Under the pieces are notes generated by a model. The model was not told the DNA's origin and ran no database searches. It saw only the letters and a list, made by a program, of their open reading frames with translations. DNA of 64,000 nt from positions 21,523 through 85,522 of the forward strand of contig JANWYG010000002.1 of NCBI GenBank assembly GCA_025057015.1. The letters run 5' to 3'. Shown here piece by piece: positions 1 to 7,237 of the stretch. The translations under genes and the position numbers were made by a program. Each line of letters opens with the position of its first letter. Positions within the stretch are counted from its first letter, which is position 1. The DNA comes from Blastocatellia bacterium (GTDB lineage: Bacteria > Acidobacteriota > Blastocatellia > Chloracidobacteriales > JADJPF01).

Positions 1-578
1 TTCTTGGCTTTATTGTCTGCCGGATCGACTATTATGGCGCTCAAATGCACTCCCTTACCAAGCCTAAATTGCTGCTGATTTTGATTAAAGTAGTCTGTTA
101 TCTCTCGGTCAGTAGGCGGTTTGACCACGCTGTTCTTCTCGGTCATCTTTTCTATAGCTAACTGCCGACGCTGATTTTCGCGAAATTCTTCTTCGGTCAG
201 ACCAGCTTCTTTAAGCGATTTCTGAAAGTCTTCTTGAGAAAGGCCGCTTTCTTGTACCACCTTCTGTATATGATTGCGTACATCATCATCACTTATCTTT
301 ATGTTTTCCTGCACCGCTCGTTGATAGAGTGCTTCTTCTGTAATCAGCGTATCGAGTGCTTGTAATCGTGCTGCTGCCAGCTCTACTGCTGTCAGATCGG
401 TTAGGCGCTTACCGCTGCCCTGTAGCCCACGTTCTATCAGCTTGTCCACTTTGGCTAGAGGTATCTCAGCACGACCTACACGGGCAGCAATTTCGCCGCT
501 AGCGCCAGATACTTCGCTTTGTCTTTTACAACCCCAAACCATTACTACTATCAAAAAAAGCACTATCGTCTTCCGCAC
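1..578 (-). CDS. SurA-like N-terminal domain lipoprotein (partial, 3' end outside window)
   Basis: The reading frame starts at a GTG and runs off the left edge of the window after about 192 codons. A TAGGAG ribosome binding site lies 9 bases upstream of the GTG. The N-terminus is a short hydrophobic stretch ending in V-W-G-C with the cysteine at residue 17, which looks like a lipoprotein signal. The remainder is helical and charged and resembles the SurA/PrsA N-terminal chaperone domain of periplasmic peptidyl-prolyl isomerases. The catalytic parvulin-type PPIase domain, if present, would lie beyond the edge. The inferred role is folding of exported proteins at the outer face of the inner membrane or in the periplasm. 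The family call rests on pattern only, because half the protein is missing. Confidence 0.6.
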   Translation of the reverse strand, partial: MRKTIVLFLIVVMVWGCKRQSEVSGASGEIAARVGRAEIPLAKVDKLIERGLQGSGKRLTDLTAVELAAARLQALDTLITEEALYQRAVQENIKISDDDVRNHIQKVVQESGLSQEDFQKSLKEAGLTEEEFRENQRRQLAIEKMTEKNSVVKPPTDREITDYFNQNQQQFRLGKGVHLSAIIVDPADNKAK

Positions 579-600
579 TTTACAAAACTCCTAGAAAGGT

Positions 601-630
601 TTGACTGAAAGAGTCTCAGTTTGCTATAAG
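601..630 (+). promoter_or_regulatory. Predicted sigma-70-type promoter of rpmB
   Basis: TTGACT (601-606) and TATAAG (625-630) are separated by 18 bases, close to the sigma-70 consensus. Transcription would start near 637 and give a leader of about 85 bases before rpmB. Confidence 0.55.
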
Positions 631-721
631 TATGTTTTTGCCTGTGTAGAGAAAAAAAGATCATATCAATTCCAGAAATTATTGCAAATCTAACACGCTA
701 TTTAGGGGAGTAAAAGCAGCT

Positions 722-913
722 ATGTCGATGAGATGCAAGATATGTAACAAAGGGCCGCAGTTTGGAAACAAAGTTAGCCATGCCAACAACCGCACTAGAA
801 GGCGATTTAATCCTAACCTACAGCGGGTTCGTGCAGTGATAAACGGCAGCGTACGTCGCATACGAGTCTGTACGCGCTGTATTAAGTCCGGCTTCGTAGT
901 CAAAGCGGCATAG
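722..913 (+). CDS. rpmB: 50S ribosomal protein L28
   Basis: The 63-residue protein has the L28 pattern: a short N-terminus with CKIC, then the basic core with [14 protein letters not shown], and a C-terminal CTRC before the end. The two CxxC pairs mark it as the zinc-binding (C+) form of L28. It is a structural component of the large ribosomal subunit. A GGGGAG ribosome binding site lies about 12 bases before the ATG. The gene stands alone on the plus strand between the divergent SurA-like gene and the convergent ridA gene. A predicted promoter lies at 601-630. Confidence 0.95.
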   Translation: MSMRCKICNKGPQFGNKVSHANNRTRRRFNPNLQRVRAVINGSVRRIRVCTRCIKSGFVVKAA

Positions 914-931
914 CTTGCCTTACGAGCTATG
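909..931. terminator. Inverted repeat across the convergent rpmB and ridA stop codons
   Basis: CATAGCT (909-915) and AGCTATG (925-931) form a perfect 7-bp stem with a 9-base loop. It covers the stop codons of both convergent genes, rpmB (911-913) and ridA (927-929). No T-run follows on either strand, so it may be a weak bidirectional terminator or an mRNA 3'-end stabiliser. Confidence 0.3.
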
Positions 932-1304
932 AAACAGCTATGACCTCTATCTCTAGCTTTGCATTCTTAGGAAGTCCAGCTACAGCTACGGTCGAGCGGG
1001 CAGGAGGTTCTTTTGGGAAAAACCTCTCATAGACCATATTTACCTCTGAAAAGTCCGACATATCTGTCAGATAGATTGTCGTCTTAACCACTTTTTCCAA
1101 GCTGCTGCCAGCAGACTCAAGTATGGCTTTAATATTCAACAGGACTCTTTCAGCCTGTACATCTATGCCACCTTCTACTAAACTCCCTGTAGATGGATCT
1201 AGCGGTATCTGACCAGAAAGAAAGATAAATCCTCCTGCCCTAACGGCCTGAGAGTAAGGCCCTATAGCCCTTGGAGCTGAATGCGTGAGTATGACTTCTT
1301 TCAC
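927..1304 (-). CDS. ridA: RidA family reactive enamine/imine deaminase
   Basis: The 125-residue protein matches the YjgF/YER057c/UK114 family over its whole length. It has GPYSQAV near the N-terminus, the FLSGQIPLDP segment, and the conserved arginine of PARSTVAVAGLP near residue 105. RidA hydrolyses the 2-aminoacrylate and related imines released by PLP-dependent dehydratases, which protects PLP enzymes from damage. It acts in the cytosol as a trimer. Its ATG overlaps the stop of the upstream (p)ppGpp synthetase gene by 4 bases, so the two are probably translationally coupled. Confidence 0.92.
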   Translation of the reverse strand: MKEVILTHSAPRAIGPYSQAVRAGGFIFLSGQIPLDPSTGSLVEGGIDVQAERVLLNIKAILESAGSSLEKVVKTTIYLTDMSDFSEVNMVYERFFPKEPPARSTVAVAGLPKNAKLEIEVIAVS

Positions 1305-3466
1305 TGCTGAGTCCCTCCCATACGTTCCACTCCCAGAACTCCAGGTACTGACTTGACAGCTTTTATAACTCGTTCCAGGTGCTTGACGTCGTATATCTCT
1401 GCGGTAATGTCTATCATCCCATGTCCATCAGGTGAAATAGCTGCCCTGGCATCTCTGATGTCAGTTTTGATGTTAGAAATCGCTGCAGTAAGGTCTGCCA
1501 GTATACCTTGCCTATTTTCAGTTAGTACCGAGATAGTAACCGAATAAGAAGACTGTGTGTCATCCTGTAGCCACTCAACATCGAGTATGCGTTCTTTGTT
1601 TATCATCAGATTCTTAGCATTAGAACAAGTGACAGAATGTACGGCAACTCCTTTGCCTCGTGTGATATAGCCTATGATTTTCTCACCTCTGATAGGATTA
1701 CAGCATCTAGCACGATAGACCATTATTTCATCGATTCCTTTGACTCGGATACGGTCACCTATACGCAGCACTTTCTTGATGACTTTTCCGAGAGTACTCT
1801 CCTTGTCGGCCAGTTCTTGGAACTGTTCTGGCGGAATAAGCTTAGCTATGACATTACGAGCAAAAAGTTTACCGTATCCTATCCAAGCAAAGAGATCCTC
1901 CGGACGCACAAGCCCATACTCGTTCGCCACCCGCGTTAAGTCACCGTCGGCAAGCAGTTTCTTCACATTCAACCTAAAACGTTCAGCCTCCTTTTCAAAG
2001 AGTTTGCGGCCGATTTCTATAGCTCTAAGCTTTTCGCTCTCAGCCAAGTACTTCTTGATACGATTACGAGCCTTCGCCGTAACAACAAACTTCAACCAAT
2101 CGCGAGAAGGATGAGAATTAGGCTGCGTTAAAATCTCAACTACATCGCCATTACGAATCTGGTATCTGAGCGAAACTATGCGACCATTAACTTTCGCACC
2201 TGTACAAGTATGCCCTATGTCGGTATGGATAGCATATGCAAAATCGACAGGGGTAGAGTTGCGGGGCAGTTCTATGACCTTACCCTTAGGAGTAAAGGCA
2301 TATACATCCTGAGGATAGAGATCGAGCTTTAGGCTATCGAGGAACTCTCTAGAATCTGGTACTTCTTGTTGCCATTCTATGAGCCTTTTCAGCCAGATAA
2401 ACGCCTCATCATTTTCACCTTTGCCAAGTTTTTGTTCCTTATACTTCCAGTGAGCAGCTATACCTTCTTCCGCCACACGGTGCATTTCCTCGGTGCGTAT
2501 CTGTACTTCAAAGGGCTGCCCATTCTCACTTACTACGGAAGTATGCAGCGACTGATACATGTTATTGCGCGGTATGGCTATCCAATCTTTAAACCTTCCT
2601 GGCACAGGTTTCCAGATGTTATGAATCACGCCGAGAGCACCGTAGCAGTCTTTCACAGTCTTAGTAATAATTCTCACTGCTAGCAAATCGTAGACCTGGT
2701 CGATAGTAATACGCTGCCGCTTCAACTTGGCAAAGATGCTGTAGGGCCGCTTTATTCTACCTTGTATTTCTACAAGGGGAATTTGAGCTTCTTCGAGGCT
2801 CTCCTTTATAATTCTCTTAACGTCAACCAGGGTCTGCTCAAGTTCAGGCCTACGTCTTTCTAAGATCACCTGTATATTGTTGTAGTCCTCTGGGTAGAGA
2901 TGCTTGAAGGCCAGATCCTCGAGTTCTCCTCGAATCCTTCCCATCCCCAATCGATGAGCTATCGGAGCATATATATCGAGCGTCTCTTCTGCTTTGCGTT
3001 TGCGCTTTTCTGAAGGCAGGTATTCAAGGGTGCGCATGTTATGCAGCCGGTCGGCTAATTTCACCAGAACGACGCGAATGTCATCCACCATAGCAAGCAG
3101 CATCTTTCTTACCGTCTCGGCCTGACTTTCTTCTCTAGAAGCGTAGCCTATTTGCGATATCTTAGTAAGTCCATCCACAAGGTGAGCTATCTCCTTACCG
3201 AACTGCTTTTCTACATCCTCTAGAGTAGCCGCCGTATCTTCTACGACATCGTGCAGCAGTCCGGTTGCCACACAAGTAACATCGAGGCGCATTTCAGCTA
3301 AGATATTAGCTACCTCAAGTGGGTGAGCAAGATAAGGTTCACCAGATTTTCTAACCTGACCTTTGTGCACCATAGCAGAAAACAGATAGGCGCGCCTCAA
3401 CAGATCAAGATCCTCTGCTTTGTAGTACTTTTCCACCTTTTCTAATATGTCCTCGAACCTGATCAT
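1301..3466 (-). CDS. spoT: Bifunctional (p)ppGpp synthetase/hydrolase (Rel/SpoT family)
   Basis: The 721-residue length and domain order are those of long RSH enzymes. The HD hydrolase domain has HxxxHD-type residues including LLHDVVEDT near residues 70-78. The synthetase domain has RFKDWIAIPR and YQSLHTSV. A TGS domain around residue 400 (VDFAYAIHTDIGH), a conserved-cysteine segment with CCNP near residue 590 and a C-terminal ACT domain follow. Hydrolase and synthetase motifs both look intact, so the enzyme should both make and degrade (p)ppGpp during the stringent response. It overlaps ridA by 4 bases. A terminator for the upstream operon lies only 23 bases above its start, so its own promoter must be compact or it depends on readthrough. 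It could equally be named rel. Confidence 0.93.
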   Translation of the reverse strand: MIRFEDILEKVEKYYKAEDLDLLRRAYLFSAMVHKGQVRKSGEPYLAHPLEVANILAEMRLDVTCVATGLLHDVVEDTAATLEDVEKQFGKEIAHLVDGLTKISQIGYASREESQAETVRKMLLAMVDDIRVVLVKLADRLHNMRTLEYLPSEKRKRKAEETLDIYAPIAHRLGMGRIRGELEDLAFKHLYPEDYNNIQVILERRRPELEQTLVDVKRIIKESLEEAQIPLVEIQGRIKRPYSIFAKLKRQRITIDQVYDLLAVRIITKTVKDCYGALGVIHNIWKPVPGRFKDWIAIPRNNMYQSLHTSVVSENGQPFEVQIRTEEMHRVAEEGIAAHWKYKEQKLGKGENDEAFIWLKRLIEWQQEVPDSREFLDSLKLDLYPQDVYAFTPKGKVIELPRNSTPVDFAYAIHTDIGHTCTGAKVNGRIVSLRYQIRNGDVVEILTQPNSHPSRDWLKFVVTAKARNRIKKYLAESEKLRAIEIGRKLFEKEAERFRLNVKKLLADGDLTRVANEYGLVRPEDLFAWIGYGKLFARNVIAKLIPPEQFQELADKESTLGKVIKKVLRIGDRIRVKGIDEIMVYRARCCNPIRGEKIIGYITRGKGVAVHSVTCSNAKNLMINKERILDVEWLQDDTQSSYSVTISVLTENRQGILADLTAAISNIKTDIRDARAAISPDGHGMIDITAEIYDVKHLERVIKAVKSVPGVLGVERMGGTQQ

Positions 3467-3488
3467 GGCAAGCTCTTGACCAGACTAC

Positions 3489-3525
3489 AAAAGAAAAAGT
3501 GCTAACCTATTTACAAGGTTAGCAC
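3489..3525 (-). terminator. Rho-independent terminator of the tonB-exbBD-TPR operon
   Basis: On the minus strand GTGCTAACCT and AGGTTAGCAC pair over 10 bp with a 7-base loop (3499-3525). The run TTTTTCTTTT follows directly (3489-3498). It lies just after the TPR lipoprotein gene. Confidence 0.85.
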
Positions 3526-3553
3526 CTGCTGGATCAGATGGAAACACTAAAAT

Positions 3554-4354
3554 TTACCCTTCTGTCTGTGCCGCTTGCGCTTCTCTATTTAGCCGCTGAA
3601 ACTCTTCTATATCTGCGTCAGCTTTTTGTCGCAACTGCTCCTTTACCTTTTCATCCGACTCAAGTTTAGCCTGTTCTCTGTAGAGCAAAGCTCTATAGCT
3701 ATAGCAATTTGCGTATTTCGGGTTTATTTTAATTGATTCCTCCATATACTGAAGGCCCTTCATCACAGCCTCTTTGACTTTCTCCTCGTCACCTTTTTCC
3801 CACTCTTTGACAGCTTTATATTGAGGCGGATTGGTCTTCGGTATCAGGTATTTCTGAGTTATCTTATAGGAATCATCCCAGTAACCTACGGCCAGGGTGT
3901 AATAAGACTGGGCGCGAATCTCATCTTTCTGATTCTTAAGGTTGATGCGCTTTAGCGTCCATTCCCTATGTTTTTCTTTTTCTTCGAGGCCTTTGTAGAT
4001 ATCAGCTATAAAAGCATGCGCTGCATCTATATCGCTCGGATTGGTGCTATACTTTATAACATCCTCATACGCTTGGATGGCTTTTCGACCAGTAGCTTTG
4101 TTCTGTTCGGAATCTCCACCTGGCACAAATTGTGCTCTTATAGCAGCAGCAAGATAAAGTCGTGCTTGCGGGAAATCAGGACTTGCCTCTATAGATTCTC
4201 TAAAGAGCTGTTCCGCCTTTTCATATTCTCCTCTGTTGTATGCGCGCGTGCCTTCATTTAACCTATCTTTTGCCTTTAGCTTACCGCAACCGAAGCCCCA
4301 ACCAAGAGCAATAAGCAGTACAGCCAATACAACCCTGATGCGTAACTTCGGCAT
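3554..4354 (-). CDS. TPR-repeat lipoprotein
   Basis: The 266-residue protein starts at the ATG at 4354, which has GGAGG 9-10 bases upstream. A longer frame to 4399 has no such site. The N-terminus is basic, then hydrophobic, ending in a GFGC-type lipobox. Tetratricopeptide repeats follow (for example RAYNRGEYEKAEQLF and the segment ending in NPKYANCYSYRALLYREQ). The C-terminus is charged and coiled-coil-like. It is the last gene of the tonB-exbB-exbD-exbD operon and is followed by a strong terminator. It may be a periplasmic scaffold for the TonB complex, but nothing in the sequence shows that directly. Confidence 0.75.
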   Translation of the reverse strand: MPKLRIRVVLAVLLIALGWGFGCGKLKAKDRLNEGTRAYNRGEYEKAEQLFRESIEASPDFPQARLYLAAAIRAQFVPGGDSEQNKATGRKAIQAYEDVIKYSTNPSDIDAAHAFIADIYKGLEEKEKHREWTLKRINLKNQKDEIRAQSYYTLAVGYWDDSYKITQKYLIPKTNPPQYKAVKEWEKGDEEKVKEAVMKGLQYMEESIKINPKYANCYSYRALLYREQAKLESDEKVKEQLRQKADADIEEFQRLNREAQAAQTEG

Positions 4355-4404
4355 AGAGCGCCGTCCTCCGATCTTAAAGAAATAAAAAAGTGCATCCAAA
4401 CTCT

Positions 4405-4438
4405 CTCGAGGAAGGGCTCAAACAACCCTGCCCTCGAG
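4405..4438 (-). promoter_or_regulatory. Intercistronic stem-loop between exbD and the TPR lipoprotein gene
   Basis: CTCGAGG (4405-4411) pairs perfectly with CCTCGAG (4432-4438). An inner AGGG/CCCT pairing (4413-4416 with 4426-4429) extends the stem. No T-run follows immediately on the minus strand; the nearest is about 13 bases further on. It could lower downstream expression or stabilise the exbD mRNA end. Confidence 0.45.
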
Positions 4439-4443
4439 ATAAA

Positions 4444-4866
4444 TTACTCCAGATAGTCTATCTGAAGCCCTATAGGCGAAGCCCCTGCGCCCTTGACTAC
4501 ATCAATGATATTGACGACAAATCCGTATGGGATCTCTTTGGGAGCCTTAATGAAGAGCGTCTTACGGTCATCTGGCCGTTTGCTCAGCTCATCTTTGAGT
4601 CTGGTTCCCAGATCCTCTAGGCTCATTCCCTGCGAATTGAGCTCTATCTTTCGATCCTTGCTAACCGTGACCACAAGAAGCGAGGGATCTGGTTGTACAT
4701 CTTCTGGTAGCTTATCCGGAGGCTTCTCCGGTATCTTCGTCTCAAACTTATGAGGCTTCATCGGCGTAATCACCATAAATATGATGAGTAGCACCAGCAG
4801 CACGTCTATCAACGGGGTCACATTGATATCCGGCTGAGCCCCGCCTGCTCCCACTGCCATTCCCAT
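4444..4866 (-). CDS. exbD: ExbD/TolR family biopolymer transport protein (second copy)
   Basis: The 140-residue protein has one N-terminal membrane segment preceded by DINVTPLIDVLLVLLIIF. The Asp in LIDV is the conserved proton-path residue of ExbD/TolR. A periplasmic domain of about 95 residues follows. With ExbB it forms the proton-motive-force driven stator that energises TonB. It starts with MGMAVGAGG, nearly identical to the first residues of the adjacent exbD, so the pair probably arose by duplication, although the periplasmic domains have diverged strongly. The gap to the upstream exbD is 12 bases. The next gene follows after a stem-loop. Confidence 0.9.
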   Translation of the reverse strand: MGMAVGAGGAQPDINVTPLIDVLLVLLIIFMVITPMKPHKFETKIPEKPPDKLPEDVQPDPSLLVVTVSKDRKIELNSQGMSLEDLGTRLKDELSKRPDDRKTLFIKAPKEIPYGFVVNIIDVVKGAGASPIGLQIDYLE

Positions 4867-4878
4867 AAAAGTCTCTCC

Positions 4879-5313
4879 CTACTTATCTTTCTCTTTTCTC
4901 TTTTCAGAAACAAGTCCTATTCGATCTACGCCCGATTCACGAATGGCTTCTATAGTAGTAACCACCGAGCCATAACTGACCATGTGCCCACCTTTGATAT
5001 AGACTACTCTATCTTCCAGCTTCCGGTTTTCAAGTAGGCCCTTTATCTTCTCTGCCAGTCGACTGGAATCTACCTGATCACGTCCGACATAGTAGACATT
5101 ATTTTCAGGAATGGCTACTACTATCGCTGTCTCCTTATTTATAGCTTGATCTTCCTCAGGATTATCCGCCTTCGGCAGCACCACCGTCACACCAGCCTGC
5201 AGCATCGGCGTTACTACCATGAAGATGATAAGCAATACTAGCATCACATCCACCATGGGCGTGACGTTGATGTCAGACGTATACTTACTGCCACCTCCAA
5301 CTGCCATTCCCAT
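4879..5313 (-). CDS. exbD: ExbD/TolR family biopolymer transport protein (first copy)
   Basis: The 144-residue protein has the ExbD/TolR arrangement: a short cytoplasmic N-terminus, SDINVTPMVDVMLVLLIIF with the conserved Asp, one transmembrane helix, and a periplasmic domain ending in a lysine-rich tail. It is inferred to work with the ExbB homologue encoded 6 bases upstream to couple the proton gradient to TonB. Two different ExbD proteins behind one ExbB and one TonB are common in Bacteroidetes, Acidobacteria and Myxococcota and may form mixed dimers. Confidence 0.9.
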   Translation of the reverse strand: MGMAVGGGSKYTSDINVTPMVDVMLVLLIIFMVVTPMLQAGVTVVLPKADNPEEDQAINKETAIVVAIPENNVYYVGRDQVDSSRLAEKIKGLLENRKLEDRVVYIKGGHMVSYGSVVTTIEAIRESGVDRIGLVSEKRKEKDK

Positions 5314-5319
5314 AGCGCT

Positions 5320-6054
5320 TTACCTCATTCTTCTCTTCAGGAAATAGTCTATCAGCTCGCTCGACGAGTTCTCCATCTCCACGGTGAAAGAATCTACCTT
5401 GCTTTGGAAATAGTTGAAAGCCCAAACAGCAGGAAGCGCTACGATCAAACCGAAAGCCGTCTCTACAAGAGCTTCAGATATACCACCAGCCACTGCAGAG
5501 ATACCAGCCGATTCAGCGCTTTTCATACCCTGGAACGAGTTGATAATGCCTACGACAGTACCAAACAGACCCACGAAGGGAGCCGTAGAACCTATCGTAG
5601 CAAGACCGGAAAGCCCGCGCTTAAACTCAGCAGACTTGACAGCTATAGCCCGTTGCAGCGCGCGCTTTGAAGCTTCTATCGTATCACCAGAAATATCTGC
5701 ACTCATTTGATGAGCCCGAAATTCTTGTAGTCCTGCATTCACTACTATCGCTAAGTGGCTCTTTCTATGCGAATCGGAGATGTTTATCGCTTCTTCTATT
5801 CTGTTGTCCTTGAGTGCTTGTGCCACCCGCGGAGCAAACTCCCGCGACTGATCCCGAGCTGCTTTGTAGGTCAGAAACCGTTCGATCATAATAGCGATCG
5901 AATACATCGACATAAACGCCAGAATGATGGCTACCGCACGAGCGGTGAAACCCATCTTCTGGATCATACCCCAGATCGTAAAGTCTTCGCCTCCCTCCTC
6001 AAAAAAGAAAGCTAACTGGTAAGCTATCAAACCTAGTTTAGTCAAGAGCATCAT
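5320..6054 (-). CDS. exbB: ExbB/TolQ/MotA family proton channel protein
   Basis: The 244-residue protein has three membrane segments in the ExbB order: one near residues 30-55, and two in the C-terminal half around GLATIGSTAPFVGLFGTVVGI and AFGLIVALPAVWAFNYF. The segment STAPFVGLFGTVVGI is the family signature. It forms the pentameric proton channel of the TonB energising complex in the inner membrane. A GGAGG site lies about 10 bases before the first of two adjacent ATGs, so translation could start at either. It lies between tonB and exbD in a single operon. Confidence 0.92.
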   Translation of the reverse strand: MMLLTKLGLIAYQLAFFFEEGGEDFTIWGMIQKMGFTARAVAIILAFMSMYSIAIMIERFLTYKAARDQSREFAPRVAQALKDNRIEEAINISDSHRKSHLAIVVNAGLQEFRAHQMSADISGDTIEASKRALQRAIAVKSAEFKRGLSGLATIGSTAPFVGLFGTVVGIINSFQGMKSAESAGISAVAGGISEALVETAFGLIVALPAVWAFNYFQSKVDSFTVEMENSSSELIDYFLKRRMR

Positions 6055-6076
6055 CGAGCTTTAACCTCCAAATTTT

Positions 6077-6853
6077 TTATAGTTTGAAACGAAAAGTAAG
6101 GACTCCGGATACCTTAACAGGCACATTATTGAGTAGTGTAGGTTTGAATTTCCACTGCCTTGCCGCTGAAAGTGCTGCCTGTTGTAACAGTGGGTGCCCA
6201 CTAATCACTCGCGCCGAGGTTACATCACCCTCTTCGCTTATCGTAATCTCAACTACTACATCGCCCTCTATACGAGCAGACTTTGCCAACGGAGGATATT
6301 CCGGTATGGGCTTTGATATCGCATTTCCTCGGATTACACCTTCGCTCCTTCTTACTATCGACGGTGGTGGAGGATCAGGCCTCGTATCAGGCGGAGGCGG
6401 TGGAGGCGGCGGAGCTGCAGGCCCAGTGCCACCCACAACACCACCTACGACACCACCTACGACACCACCCATCACTCCACCTTCTACTCCACCTTCAATT
6501 CCTCCCTCTAAGTCGCTCAACCCTTGGTCGCCCTTGCCCAAGTTGGTCACAGGAGGAATCTCTTTAGGCGGTTCCTTAACAGCAAAGTTCGTGCTCAATA
6601 CAGGAGCTTTAGTTATCACCTGACGTGGTGCAGAAGTTGCAGCCGGCGGTGGAGGCGGCGGAGGCGGCGGAGGCGGCGGAGCTAGCATAGTTAAAAGCTG
6701 CATCTGCTCATCCAACTTGGCGTCATAAAACATTATACCGCCAACTATTACTCCTATCAGGGATAGTATCCATACTACCGCAGTCGTGATAAAGTAAGCA
6801 GCCCTGCTCTGCTTCTTCTGCGTAGTAGATTCTACCAGAGCCGATTCAAACAT
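6077..6853 (-). CDS. tonB: TonB energy transducer with polyproline and Gly-Gly-Val linker
   Basis: The 258-residue protein starts with a 20-residue cytoplasmic segment and one membrane helix (about residues 20-46). A run of about 13 prolines follows, then a low-complexity linker made of repeated GGV/GGVVGG units, a second proline run, and a C-terminal TonB domain (about residues 185-258). That domain contains YPPLAKSARIEGDVVVEITI and the segment with ARQWKFKP. It links ExbB/ExbD in the inner membrane to outer-membrane receptors. GGAGG lies 5 bases before the ATG. It is the first gene of the operon and could serve the receptor at 58561-61527. Confidence 0.92.
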   Translation of the reverse strand: MFESALVESTTQKKQSRAAYFITTAVVWILSLIGVIVGGIMFYDAKLDEQMQLLTMLAPPPPPPPPPPPPAATSAPRQVITKAPVLSTNFAVKEPPKEIPPVTNLGKGDQGLSDLEGGIEGGVEGGVMGGVVGGVVGGVVGGTGPAAPPPPPPPPDTRPDPPPPSIVRRSEGVIRGNAISKPIPEYPPLAKSARIEGDVVVEITISEEGDVTSARVISGHPLLQQAALSAARQWKFKPTLLNNVPVKVSGVLTFRFKL

Positions 6854-6936
6854 AAATACCTCCGTCTATAACCACTGGGTCGAAGGTCTTTTACAACAGA
6901 AAGCAGCAACTCGTAACCCAACAAAGAAACCACCTT

Positions 6937-6970
6937 ACCTATTGAAAATAGGTTACAGAATAGCCTATTT
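6937..6970 (-). repeat. Three-segment complementary repeat in the tonB leader
   Basis: On the plus strand ACCTATT (6937-6943), AATAGGT (6947-6953, extended by one A on its 5' side) and CCTATTT (6964-6970) lie in series. The middle segment can pair with either flank, giving two mutually exclusive hairpins. Because it lies about 115 bases before the tonB start, it could be a transcript-based switch or a dimeric operator. Confidence 0.4.
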
Positions 6971-7140
6971 CTAGATTGCCAAGTGATATGCATGAAAGAT
7001 TACAAAAACCGTAGGAAAAAGCTGCACCGTCAAGACTAATCTAACTGCCAAACCTGCAATGCCTTACTTTTGCCCTAACAGCGCCCTCCAAGCTTTCCCT
7101 TCAAAGTTTGAGTCGATTTGTGTAGGCCAGCAACAGGCAG

Positions 7141-7170
7141 AGTGTACTATTGCAAGATTTATGAAGTCAA
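7141..7170 (-). promoter_or_regulatory. Candidate promoter for the tonB operon
   Basis: On the minus strand TTGACT (7165-7170) and TACACT (7141-7146) are separated by 18 bases. If used, it would give a long leader of about 280 bases before tonB. The -10 box is only a fair match. Confidence 0.35.
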
Positions 7171-7206
7171 GCTTTTTTTCTACCTACCAGCAAAGAAGTT
7201 CGAACA

Positions 7207-7224
7207 GCCGCCTGAAAAAGCGGC
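7207..7224 (-). terminator. Short GC hairpin after secF
   Basis: GCCGC (7207-7211) and GCGGC (7220-7224) form a 5-bp stem 14 bases after the secF stop. The loop is T-rich on the minus strand but no T-run follows, so terminator function is uncertain. Confidence 0.3.
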
Positions 7225-7237
7225 CCCCCTAACAGAA

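Larger units (their letters stand above)
6854..7237. other. 384-base intergenic region upstream of tonB
   Basis: No credible gene was found on either strand; the longest open frames have about 20 codons. The region holds a candidate minus-strand promoter (7141-7170), a three-part CCTATT/AATAGG repeat in the tonB leader (6937-6970), and a small hairpin just after secF (7207-7224). Confidence 0.6.

Noticed and set aside
6084..6623. Plus-strand open frame opposite tonB, rich in Gly and Pro
   Set aside because: It is the antisense of the tonB polyproline/GGV coding region, its composition mirrors that repeat, and it has no independent signal.
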